Source: Marasmitruncus massiliensis
GTDB lineage: Bacteria > Bacillota > Clostridia > Oscillospirales > Ruminococcaceae
Direction: 5' to 3'
Length of the DNA stretch: 64,000 nt
NCBI RefSeq assembly: GCF_900186535.1
Contig: NZ_FYDE01000004.1
Location: 496,001 to 560,000 of the forward strand
Below, piece after piece: positions 40,562 to 48,118 of the stretch. The notes beneath the pieces were generated by a model, which had not been told where the DNA came from, did no database searches, and saw only the letters and a list, made by a program, of their open reading frames with translations. The stretch's first letter is position 1; the number at the start of each line of letters is the position of its first letter. The translations under genes were made by a program, and so were the position numbers.

Positions 40562-40776
40562 TTTGTTTTCCTCATTCCAATGTTAGTTATTGTTCATCAT
40601 AGCATAAACCGTGTGGAAAATCATGGTTGATAATTCACAAAAATTAATTACCGGCCAAGCAGAATTTTAACCAGTCGCATTTTGGGACAACTTCTCATCA
40701 TTTTATGCCCGGCACTGTCAAAAAATAAAGAACTGTGGTAAAATATAGATAAATTATGAACTGGGAGATGTGTATT

Positions 40777-42045
40777 TTGATCAAAACAGAGCAGCCTTAT
40801 CAAACGATCTGCTGCATCTGCGAAAACCTGCGGGTTTTCCTGAAATGGCTTTTTGTGGCATTGATTACCGGCGGTTTGATCGGAGGGGTGGGGAGCCTTT
40901 TCCACATTGCTTTAAACTATGCGACAGAGCTTCGTATCACACATGGCTGGATGATCTGGCTGCTGCCGTTGGCAGGTGTGCTGATTGTGTTCCTCTACCG
41001 GCTTTGCAACATCAGGGAACCGCGCGGAACGGATTTGGTCATCGAAGCGGTCCGGACTTCCGAGGAACTTCCGGCAATTATGGCACCTCTGATTTTTGTT
41101 TCGACGATTCTGACCCATCTGTGCGGCGGCTCTGCCGGACGTGAAGGGGCAGTGCTCCAGATTGGAGGCAGCATCGGCAATAAACTGGGAAAATGTATGC
41201 GGCTGGATGACGAAAAATCAAAAAACATTATGATTATGTGCGGAATGAGCGCTGCTTTTTCTGCATTATTCGGCACACCGGTAACCGCGACGGTCTTCTC
41301 GATGGAACTGATCAGCGTAGGGGTAATGTATTATGCCGCGCTGGTGCCCTGCGCCGTTTCCGCGGTGATTGCGCTGGAGGTCGCGCGTGCGTGCGGCGTT
41401 GCGCCGGAAGCGTTTCAAGTATACGGCATTCCCGACACGAATATCGGCAGCATTTCCAGAGTCCTGGTGCTGTCGCTTCTTTGCGCGGGTCTGAGCATTG
41501 TCTTTTGTTTCTGCCTGCACCAGGCGGGACGGCTCTACAAAAAATATCTGTCTAACCAGTATCTGCGGGCGGCGGCGGGCGGCGCGCTTGTTTTGCTGCT
41601 TGTGCTGGTGTTCCAAACAAGGGAGTATCTCGGCGCAGGCATGGATGTGATTGAACGCAGCATACAGGGAGAAGCGCTTCCGTGGGCGTTTGCGCTGAAA
41701 CTGCTGTTCACCGCAGTGACACTGGGCGCCGGCTATAAAGGCGGCGAAATTGTGCCAGGCTTTTTTGTGGGCGCTACGTTCGGATGCGTTGTGGGCGGTT
41801 TCCTTGGGCTGCACCCGTCCTTCGGCGCGGCGCTTGGCTTGGTGGCGCTGTTCTGCGGCGTGACCAACTGCCCGATTACCGCGCTGATGCTGGCGTTCGA
41901 GCTGTTCCATTTTACAGGGGTTCTCTTTTTCCTGCTTGCGGTTGCCGTCAGTTATATGCTGTCGGGCTATTTCAGTCTTTACAGTGCCCAAAAGTTTGTT
42001 TACGCCAAAACAAGACCGGAATTTATTAATCGATGCGCGCATTAA
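40777..42045 (+). CDS. ClC-family chloride channel or H+/anion antiporter
   Basis: About 422 residues. The selectivity motif GREGAVLQIGGSIG (G-R-E-G-x-x-x-Q-x-G-G) and the late GGEIVPGFFVGATFG (GxFxP-like, with VPG) are ClC hallmarks; the first motif GSGIP is replaced by RGTDLVIEAV. The external gating glutamate of GREG is present, which suggests an antiporter or a gated channel. GGGAG (40761-40765) fits a TTG start at 40777; an ATG at 40756 has no SD, so the first seven residues are uncertain. Confidence 0.85.
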   Translation: MIKTEQPYQTICCICENLRVFLKWLFVALITGGLIGGVGSLFHIALNYATELRITHGWMIWLLPLAGVLIVFLYRLCNIREPRGTDLVIEAVRTSEELPAIMAPLIFVSTILTHLCGGSAGREGAVLQIGGSIGNKLGKCMRLDDEKSKNIMIMCGMSAAFSALFGTPVTATVFSMELISVGVMYYAALVPCAVSAVIALEVARACGVAPEAFQVYGIPDTNIGSISRVLVLSLLCAGLSIVFCFCLHQAGRLYKKYLSNQYLRAAAGGALVLLLVLVFQTREYLGAGMDVIERSIQGEALPWAFALKLLFTAVTLGAGYKGGEIVPGFFVGATFGCVVGGFLGLHPSFGAALGLVALFCGVTNCPITALMLAFELFHFTGVLFFLLAVAVSYMLSGYFSLYSAQKFVYAKTRPEFINRCAH

Positions 42046-42080
42046 CTCGATTTATATTTTACATAGAAATTTGAAATATC

Positions 42081-42108
42081 TTGCAAAATTGATCGAAAAT
42101 GGTATAAT
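42081..42108 (+). promoter_or_regulatory. Promoter of the KDG-type kinase gene
   Basis: TTGCAA (42081-42086) and TATAAT (42103-42108), 16-base spacer, about 50 bases before the ATG. Confidence 0.55.
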
Positions 42109-42158
42109 TAGTTTTATCATGGGGGAATGTTTCGAATTTTTATTTAGGAAGTGTCACA

Positions 42159-43193
42159 ATGACTTTTGGCAATACGAACAAAGATTTTGATGTAATCAGT
42201 TTGGGAGAAATTATGCTGAGGCTTTCGCCGACGGGCCTGGACAGGCTTTCCCAGTGTGAAACGCTTGAAAAGAGGCCGGGCGGAAGCGAACTGAACGTGG
42301 TTTCCGGTATTTCGCTGCTGGGCCTGCGTACAGGTATTGTAACGAAAATTCCGGATAATGACATGGGGCGTTTCATCAAAAATAAGATCCGTTTTTACGG
42401 CGTCAGCGACGATTATCTGATTTATGACAGTTCGGAGAATCGCCGCATCGGCATCTATTACTACGAGAGCGGCGCTTACCCCAGAAAACCCGCTGTGATG
42501 TATGACCGCGCGTTTTCTTCGATCAACAGCATCGGTATTGATGAAATTGACCCCAAGATTTACAGCGATTCGCGGGTGTTCCACACCAGCGGCATTACCC
42601 TGGCACTGAGCGAAAACTGCCGCAAGACAGCGGTTGAAATGATCAAACGCTTTAAAGAAAAGGGCGCGCTGATTTCTTTTGATGTCAATTACCGCGCAAA
42701 CCTTTGGAACGAGGAAACAGCGCGCAAAACCATCTACGAAATCCTGCCTTATATTGACATTCTGTTTGTTTCTGAGGAAACGTCCCGCCGCATGATGCAG
42801 CGGCAGGGCACGATGGAAGAAATTATGCGCGGCTATTGCGCGGAATTCGGATGCAAAGTGGTGGCCTGCACCCATCGGAAAGTGAAGAGCCCCAAATGCC
42901 ATTCGTTCAATTCGACGATTTATCTGCATGAAAACGATATGGTTTATACCGGCATTCCATTTGAAGACATTGATGTGATTGACCGTATCGGCAGCGGAGA
43001 TGCCTATGTGGCGGGCGCGCTGTTCGGCCTGCTGAAATATAACGATGTAAAAAAAGCGGTGGAATTCGGAAACGCGATGTCTGCGGTGAAGAACACCATT
43101 GTGGGCGATATGCCGGCTTCTGATTTTGAAGAAATCAGCCGTGTGATTGCGCTGCATAACTCCGGAACTGCCGGAGACGAGTTGAATCGATAG
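42159..43193 (+). CDS. kdgK: PfkB-family sugar kinase, 2-keto-3-deoxygluconate-kinase-like
   Basis: 344 residues. N-terminal DVISLGEIMLRLSP, substrate loop RPGGSELNVVSG (39-50), SFDVNYR (173-179) and the anion-hole/catalytic motif GSGDAYVAG (278-286) with base D281. This pattern is typical of KDG kinases, which phosphorylate the 2-keto-3-deoxy acids made by sugar-acid dehydratases such as those at 6-10 kb. A physical link to that operon is absent. The gene lies alone between its promoter and a terminator. Specific substrate is inferred only from similarity. Confidence 0.78.
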   Translation: MTFGNTNKDFDVISLGEIMLRLSPTGLDRLSQCETLEKRPGGSELNVVSGISLLGLRTGIVTKIPDNDMGRFIKNKIRFYGVSDDYLIYDSSENRRIGIYYYESGAYPRKPAVMYDRAFSSINSIGIDEIDPKIYSDSRVFHTSGITLALSENCRKTAVEMIKRFKEKGALISFDVNYRANLWNEETARKTIYEILPYIDILFVSEETSRRMMQRQGTMEEIMRGYCAEFGCKVVACTHRKVKSPKCHSFNSTIYLHENDMVYTGIPFEDIDVIDRIGSGDAYVAGALFGLLKYNDVKKAVEFGNAMSAVKNTIVGDMPASDFEEISRVIALHNSGTAGDELNR

Positions 43194-43201
43194 CATTTGT
43201 G

Positions 43202-43233
43202 CCGGATATCTGCTGTTCGCGGCAGATATCCGG
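43202..43233 (+). terminator. Terminator after the sugar-kinase gene
   Basis: 12-bp perfect stem CCGGATATCTGC / GCAGATATCCGG, 8-base loop, then TATGATTTTTA. Confidence 0.75.
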
Positions 43234-43264
43234 TATGATTTTTATGTAAGTTTTTGCAAATGGG

Positions 43265-43292
43265 TTGACAGATGACTGTTGTTTGTTATAAT
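43265..43292 (+). promoter_or_regulatory. Promoter of the phenylalanine operon
   Basis: TTGACA (43265-43270) and TATAAT (43287-43292) with a 16-base spacer; both boxes are consensus. Confidence 0.75.
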
Positions 43293-43324
43293 GAAAGAAA
43301 CTATTCAGGGTTATGGAGGCCGCT

Positions 43325-43432
43325 ATGGACCACCTGTCCGCAAAACAGAATCGATTTTACGGCTTTTTTAGCTGGGGCTTTTTCTTTAGCACCGGCTTTA
43401 TTTGCTGTGAAAAAGATTGTGTTTGTGAGTAG
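43325..43432 (+). CDS. pheL: Phenylalanine-rich leader peptide (attenuator)
   Basis: 35-codon frame with GGAGG 5 bases before the ATG and TAG at 43430-43432. After a 10-residue start the middle reads RFYGFFSWGFFFSTGF: seven phenylalanines plus Tyr and Trp within 15 residues. It lies between a consensus promoter and an intrinsic terminator, ahead of DAHP synthase and prephenate dehydratase. This is the arrangement of ribosome-mediated attenuation (E. coli pheL/trpL type): scarce charged tRNA-Phe stalls the ribosome on the Phe run and favours an antiterminator. Alternative pairing was not proven here. Confidence 0.85.
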   Translation: MDHLSAKQNRFYGFFSWGFFFSTGFICCEKDCVCE

Positions 43433-43470
43433 AGGCGTTCCTGGGCCATATCAGCGATAGGAATGATACA

Positions 43471-43503
43471 AGAGAACTCATTGACGCAATGGGTTCTCTT
43501 TTT
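43471..43503 (+). terminator. Attenuator terminator of the phenylalanine operon
   Basis: 12-bp stem AGAGAACTCATT / AATGGGTTCTCT with one T-G pair, then TTTTT. It lies 38 bases after the leader-peptide stop and 53 bases before the aroF-type start, so it can switch off the whole operon. Confidence 0.8.
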
Positions 43504-43555
43504 GTATGCTCAAAAAATGAACCCATGCAACTAACACATTTTTGGAGGGTATGCA

Positions 43556-44569
43556 ATGATCGTAATCATCAAACGCGGAACACCGCAAAAGGAAATTGAC
43601 GACTTAACAAACCAGCTCACCGCAAAAGGGGTGGAAGTCAATCCGGTTGTGGGCAAGGACCTGATCATCCTCGGGCTTGTGGGGGACACCAGCAAGATCG
43701 ACGATTCCTGGATTGAAGCAAACCGGAATGTGGAACGGGTGATGCATGTCGCGGAGCCGTTTAAAAAAGCGAACCGTATGTTCCATCCGGCGCCGACTGT
43801 CGTAGAAGTCGGGGAAAACCGGATAGGCGGAAAGAAACTGGCTATGATCGCGGGCCCGTGCTCGGTGGAAAGCGAACAGCAGATCTGCGGAGTTGCCGAA
43901 GAGGTCAAGCGTATCGGCGCCAATTTTCTGCGCGGGGGCGCGTTCAAGCCCCGCACAAGCCCTTACGCCTTTCAGGGGCTGAAATATGATGGGCTGGAAC
44001 TGCTCAAAGAAGCGAGGGCGGCAACCGGACTGCCGATTGTCACCGAAATTATGTCGCCTTATGATATCGAAATTTTTGAGCGGGATGTGGACATTATTCA
44101 GGTGGGGGCCCGCAACATGCAGAACTTTGAGCTGCTGAAAGAACTGGGACGCACCAGAAAGCCCATTCTGCTCAAGCGTGGGCTTTCCGCCACAATTGAG
44201 GAGTGGCTGATGTCCGCCGAATATATCATGTCCGGCGGCAACGAAAGCATTATCCTCTGCGAACGCGGTATCAGAACGTTTGAAACCTACACCCGCAATA
44301 CGCTGGATCTTTCCGCGATACCCGCAATTAAAAAACTCAGCCATCTGCCAATTGTTGTGGACCCCAGCCATGCCACGGGAAAATGGTGGATGGTAGATCC
44401 TCTGGCAAAGGCGGCAGTCGCGGTGGGCGCTGACGGGCTGATTATTGAAGTGCACAACGACCCGGCCAATGCCCTCTGCGATGGGCAGCAGTCGATCAAG
44501 CCCAGCGTATACGGCGAACTTGTGGAGGAACTGCGCCCGATTGCCGCCGCTGTCGGACGCGAATTATAA
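43556..44569 (+). CDS. aroF: 3-deoxy-7-phosphoheptulonate (DAHP) synthase
   Basis: 337 residues, type I-beta (KDO8P-like) DAHP synthase with an N-terminal ferredoxin-like regulatory extension (MIVIIKRGTPQKEIDDLTNQLTAKGVEV, about 1-70). Catalytic-barrel motifs IAGPCSVES, LRGGAFKPRTSPYAFQG, QVGARNMQNFELL and VVDPSHATGKW are intact. It makes the first intermediate of aromatic amino-acid synthesis from PEP and erythrose-4-phosphate. GGAGG is 8 bases upstream of the ATG. It is the first structural gene behind the Phe attenuator and shares the operon with pheA. Confidence 0.95.
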   Translation: MIVIIKRGTPQKEIDDLTNQLTAKGVEVNPVVGKDLIILGLVGDTSKIDDSWIEANRNVERVMHVAEPFKKANRMFHPAPTVVEVGENRIGGKKLAMIAGPCSVESEQQICGVAEEVKRIGANFLRGGAFKPRTSPYAFQGLKYDGLELLKEARAATGLPIVTEIMSPYDIEIFERDVDIIQVGARNMQNFELLKELGRTRKPILLKRGLSATIEEWLMSAEYIMSGGNESIILCERGIRTFETYTRNTLDLSAIPAIKKLSHLPIVVDPSHATGKWWMVDPLAKAAVAVGADGLIIEVHNDPANALCDGQQSIKPSVYGELVEELRPIAAAVGREL

Positions 44570-44587
44570 TGATCAGGGAGACGGAAA

Positions 44588-45706
44588 ATGGCAGATTTGA
44601 ACGATTACCGCAGAGAGATAGATGAAATCGACGGCCAGTTGATTCCGCTGTTCGAGCGCCGGATGGAAATTGTGCGCGAGGTTGGCTGCTATAAAAAGGA
44701 GCATGGGCTTCCTGTCCTCCAGGCAGGCAGGGAAGAAGAAATTTTGCAGAAAGCTGCCGATTTTTTAAAAGACAAGGGCTATGCGCCGGATGCAAGGCGT
44801 TTTATGCGTGCGGTTATGGAAATCAGCCGAGGGGCGCAGTCCCGCAGCTTGCAGGCCGGCGGACAGCAAACGCAAGATACCATAAAACATGGAACGGTCG
44901 GCTATTACGGCATCCCTGGTTCCTTTTCGGAACAGGCCCTGATCGATCTGTTTTCCGATCAGCAGGACCGCATGGCCTACGCGGAATTCCGCGACGTGTT
45001 TGAAGCGCTGAAGGATGCAAGAATTGACTATGGGGTACTGCCAATCGAAAACTCCTCCTCCGGCGCGATTTCTGCGGTCTATGATCTGCTGGGCAGCTAC
45101 GGGTTTTATATCGTGGGGGAGCGGCGTGTCAGAATCAGTCAGAATCTGGCTGCTGCTCCCGGGGCGTCACTGGATAGCGTCACACAGGTCTATTCCCATG
45201 AGCAGGGGCTGATCCAGTGCAGTGAATTTTTGTCCCGCCATGGGCATTGGGCGCAGGTTTCCCATCAAAGCACGGCGACCAGCGCGAAGCTGGTGGCAGA
45301 AGCGCAGGACCCGGCAAAAGCCGCAATTTGCAGCCTGCGCGCCGCAAGCCTGTACGGGTTGCAGATATTGGCCTCCGATATTCAGAACCACCAGGAAAAC
45401 ACGACCCGTTTTATCTTAATCGGCCGTGAACTGGAATCGCGCAGCGCCGACAAGGTCAGCCTCGTATTTACGCTTGACCATGAGTCCGGCACGCTGTATC
45501 AGACGCTGCGCTATTTTGCGGAGCGCGGCATCAGCCTTGTTAAAATTGAATCCCGCCCGATTCCAGATGTTCTATGGAACTACCGGTTTTATCTGGATTT
45601 TGAGGGGGATATCGACAATCAGCAGGTGAAAACCGCTTTGGATGCCATCGCGGAGCATGCAAAGGATTTTCGCGTATTGGGAGCGTACCGGTCGGACAAA
45701 TCCTGA
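44588..45706 (+). CDS. pheA: Bifunctional chorismate mutase/prephenate dehydratase (P-protein)
   Basis: 372 residues in three modules: AroQ chorismate mutase (YRREIDEIDGQLIPLFERRMEIVREVG, about 1-90), prephenate dehydratase (VGYYGIPGSFSEQA, YGVLPIENSSSGAI, and the catalytic TTRF at 272-275), and a C-terminal ACT domain with the Phe-binding ES(R)P motif (321-324). It converts chorismate to phenylpyruvate and should be feedback-inhibited by phenylalanine through the ACT domain. 18 bases after aroF; the pair is transcribed together behind the attenuator. Confidence 0.95.
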   Translation: MADLNDYRREIDEIDGQLIPLFERRMEIVREVGCYKKEHGLPVLQAGREEEILQKAADFLKDKGYAPDARRFMRAVMEISRGAQSRSLQAGGQQTQDTIKHGTVGYYGIPGSFSEQALIDLFSDQQDRMAYAEFRDVFEALKDARIDYGVLPIENSSSGAISAVYDLLGSYGFYIVGERRVRISQNLAAAPGASLDSVTQVYSHEQGLIQCSEFLSRHGHWAQVSHQSTATSAKLVAEAQDPAKAAICSLRAASLYGLQILASDIQNHQENTTRFILIGRELESRSADKVSLVFTLDHESGTLYQTLRYFAERGISLVKIESRPIPDVLWNYRFYLDFEGDIDNQQVKTALDAIAEHAKDFRVLGAYRSDKS

Positions 45707-45718
45707 GTAAAGTGTATA

Positions 45719-45750
45719 AAAAGAGCCGTCTCAATGCGAGACGGCTCTTT
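45719..45750. terminator. Strong terminator between convergent genes
   Basis: 13-bp perfect stem AAAGAGCCGTCTC / GAGACGGCTCTTT with 5-base loop, T-rich on both sides. Confidence 0.85.
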
Positions 45751-46437
45751 TTAGTCCAGCACAAGCGGAAGAAATTCCATCAGATTTTGAATGGTATAAT
45801 CGCAGGTTTCATTTCCGCCGCCGCCCTGCGGAGCATACAGGCAGGTGGTCATTCCGGCGTCGCGGCCGCCCTTCATGTCGGAAGAAAGTGAGTCTCCGAG
45901 CAAAATCATCTGCCCGCGTTCGTCAGACGGAATATCCAGCTCCCGGAACATATGGTCGAAAAACGCGGGATGGGGCTTCTGCCAGCCGATTTCACCCGAA
46001 ATAAAAATGTGATCGATATAGGGGGCCAGCGCAGACTTTTTAAGACGGGGCGCCTGAATGTCCGGTATGCCGTTGGTCACAATGATCAGCGGGCATTTGC
46101 CATGCAGCGCGCGACAGATGTCCAGCGCGCCGTCAATCAGAAACGTGCATTCGGAGAGACGGCGGGAATAACAGCGGTTCATGGAGGCGGCATCGCCGGA
46201 AATTCCCGTTTCGGAAAACAGCTTTTCAAACCGAAGCCGCCGCAGCGCGGACTGGTCGATTTCCCCGCGTTCAAGCTGCCGCCAGAGCTCCGCGTTGATC
46301 GCGCGGTATTGCTCGTAGAGGCCGGGAGAGGCGGGAATGCCCTGATCCGCGCAGGCGGCGGCAAAGGAATGCCGCTCGGAGCGGTCAAAATCAAACAGCG
46401 TCCCGTCAGCGTCAAAGAAAATCATTTGATACTTCAT
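45751..46437 (-). CDS. HAD hydrolase, YjjG-type noncanonical pyrimidine nucleotidase
   Basis: 228 residues. HAD motif I FFDADGTLFDFD (7-18), motif II IVTNG (about 119-123), motif III K in WQKPHPAFF and motif IV LLGDSLSSDMKGGRDAG. The length and YRAINAELWRQLERGEI cap are those of the YjjG/YfnB group, which dephosphorylates damaged pyrimidine nucleotides. GGAGG lies before the ATG. 16 bases downstream of the symporter gene, so likely co-transcribed. Confidence 0.88.
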   Translation of the reverse strand: MKYQMIFFDADGTLFDFDRSERHSFAAACADQGIPASPGLYEQYRAINAELWRQLERGEIDQSALRRLRFEKLFSETGISGDAASMNRCYSRRLSECTFLIDGALDICRALHGKCPLIIVTNGIPDIQAPRLKKSALAPYIDHIFISGEIGWQKPHPAFFDHMFRELDIPSDERGQMILLGDSLSSDMKGGRDAGMTTCLYAPQGGGGNETCDYTIQNLMEFLPLVLD

Positions 46438-46453
46438 TTTTAACCTCCAGATT

Positions 46454-47833
46454 TTATCGGCGCATTCCCTGCCTGCGCGCGAGATATTCTTTCGTCAGAG
46501 AAAAAACTTTGCCGGACAGCAGCAGAATTGCAATCAGATTGGGAACTGCCATCAGGCCGTTAAAGGTATCGGAGATGCTCCAGACCAGCTTCAGGTCCGC
46601 GACACATCCGACGCAGGTCATACAGATATAGACCAGCTTATACAGGAAAACGGATTTCCGGCCGAACAGATATTCAACCGCCCGCTCGCCGTAATACGCC
46701 CACCCGAGGATAGTGGCAAAAGCAAAACAGGTGATGGCCAGCGACACAAAGAGGCTGCCGAATTCCCCCAGCCCTTCGGAAAAAGCGGCAATTGAAAGCG
46801 CCGCCCCGTCTTTTCCGTCGGAAAGCGCCCCCGAGGAAAGAATCACAAGCGCGGTAATCGTGCACATCACAATCGTGTCCGCAAACACCTCAAAAATTCC
46901 CCACATGCCCTGCCGGACAGGTTCCTTTACGTTGGAAGCGGAGTTGACGATGACAGAACTGCCAAGCCCGGCCTCGTTGGAAAAAATTCCCCTTGCCACA
47001 CCGAACCGGACTGCGTGCATCATTGCGTACCCCCCGGCGCCGCCGCCCGCCGCGCGCAGGCTGAATGCCCCGGTAAAGATGGAGGAAAGCGCCTCCGGAA
47101 TCCGCTGCCGGTTTATGACTAGGATTGCAAGGCCGCCTGCGATATAGAACAGTGCGGCAAACGGAACGAATTTTTCTGTTACAGAGGCGATCCGCCTGAC
47201 CCCGCCCAAAATTACCAGCCCGGCCAGCAGAGCAACCAGGATGCCGATGGACAGGGGAGAAACGGAAAAGGAGGAAGTGAGCGCGCCCGCAATGGAATTT
47301 GCCTGTGTCATGTTGCCGATGCCAAAGGAAGCAACTGTACAGAACAACGCAAACAGAACCGCCAGCCATCTGCAGTGCAGCCCCCGCTCGATATAGACCA
47401 TCGGACCGCCGACCCATGCCCCTTTTTTGTCCTTATAGCGGTAATAGTTTCCCAGAACATTTTCGGCGAATTTGGTCATCATTCCGACGAACGCTGATAC
47501 CCACATCCAAAAGATCGCGCCCGTCCCCCCGGCGACAATCGCGGTGGCAACCCCCACAATGTTGCCGGTCCCGATGGTTCCGGCGAGGGCGGTTGAAAGA
47601 GCCTGAAACTGCGAAATTGTGTGCGGGTCGCGCTTATCACGCACGGTCTTGTCGCGGAAGATTGCAAACAGGGTTTCGCTGATCCAGAGGCGAAACCGGC
47701 TGAACTGGAAAAAGCCGGTTCCCACTGTAAAATACAGACCCGCAAGCATCATGAATGCAATCATAGCGGGTCCCCAGACGAGCCCGTTCAGCCGACTGTT
47801 TAAGCCGATAATTGCAGCGACCAACTCCCGCAT
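46454..47833 (-). CDS. Sodium:alanine symporter family (AGCS) transporter
   Basis: About 459 residues from the ATG at 47833 (GGAG 11 bases upstream; a GTG four codons earlier overlaps it). The AGCS signature ALAGTIGTGNIVGVATAIVAGGTGAIFWMWVSAFVGMMTKFAE is near the N-terminus, and RGIFSNEAGLGSSVIVNSAS in the middle. Ten to eleven helices. It takes up alanine or glycine with Na+. First gene of a two-gene leftward unit with the HAD nucleotidase. Confidence 0.9.
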   Translation of the reverse strand: MRELVAAIIGLNSRLNGLVWGPAMIAFMMLAGLYFTVGTGFFQFSRFRLWISETLFAIFRDKTVRDKRDPHTISQFQALSTALAGTIGTGNIVGVATAIVAGGTGAIFWMWVSAFVGMMTKFAENVLGNYYRYKDKKGAWVGGPMVYIERGLHCRWLAVLFALFCTVASFGIGNMTQANSIAGALTSSFSVSPLSIGILVALLAGLVILGGVRRIASVTEKFVPFAALFYIAGGLAILVINRQRIPEALSSIFTGAFSLRAAGGGAGGYAMMHAVRFGVARGIFSNEAGLGSSVIVNSASNVKEPVRQGMWGIFEVFADTIVMCTITALVILSSGALSDGKDGAALSIAAFSEGLGEFGSLFVSLAITCFAFATILGWAYYGERAVEYLFGRKSVFLYKLVYICMTCVGCVADLKLVWSISDTFNGLMAVPNLIAILLLSGKVFSLTKEYLARRQGMRR

Positions 47834-48045
47834 ACCTGTACACACTCCAAGCGTTGAATTCTATTATACCATAAGGGTCAAATACCTGCCATCCGACTTT
47901 ACACCATATGAGAAACCTGCGGTCTTCATGCCAGCCGGTTCATTTGACGATGCATAGGGATCGGTAATAAGGATGGAAAGTGGAAGGAAGCATAAAAATT
48001 CACAAATTGTACATGATTTTTTTGGGGAGCTGGTTTACAATAAAT

Positions 48046-48072
48046 TTAGCAGTCAAATACATAGAGTGCTAA
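48046..48072 (+). promoter_or_regulatory. CIRCE operator (HrcA) before clpB
   Basis: TTAGCAGTC-N9-GAGTGCTAA. This matches the CIRCE consensus at all but one base (C to G in the left arm), with the exact 9-base spacer. It lies 46 bases upstream of the clpB start, so HrcA heat-shock repression is expected. Confidence 0.85.
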
Positions 48073-48118
48073 TAGACTTTACTGAACGAAATCAATTGTG
48101 ATGAAGGAGGAGTGTTCC

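Noticed and set aside
42144-43196. 350-codon - strand frame opposite the sugar-kinase gene
   Set aside because: Antisense of a clear PfkB kinase; composition (many His, Arg, Phe) is typical of a shadow frame.
43293-43503. T-box riboswitch ahead of the phenylalanine operon
   Set aside because: No AGGGTGGNACCGCG-like antiterminator sequence and the leader is too short; the Phe-rich peptide explains the layout better.
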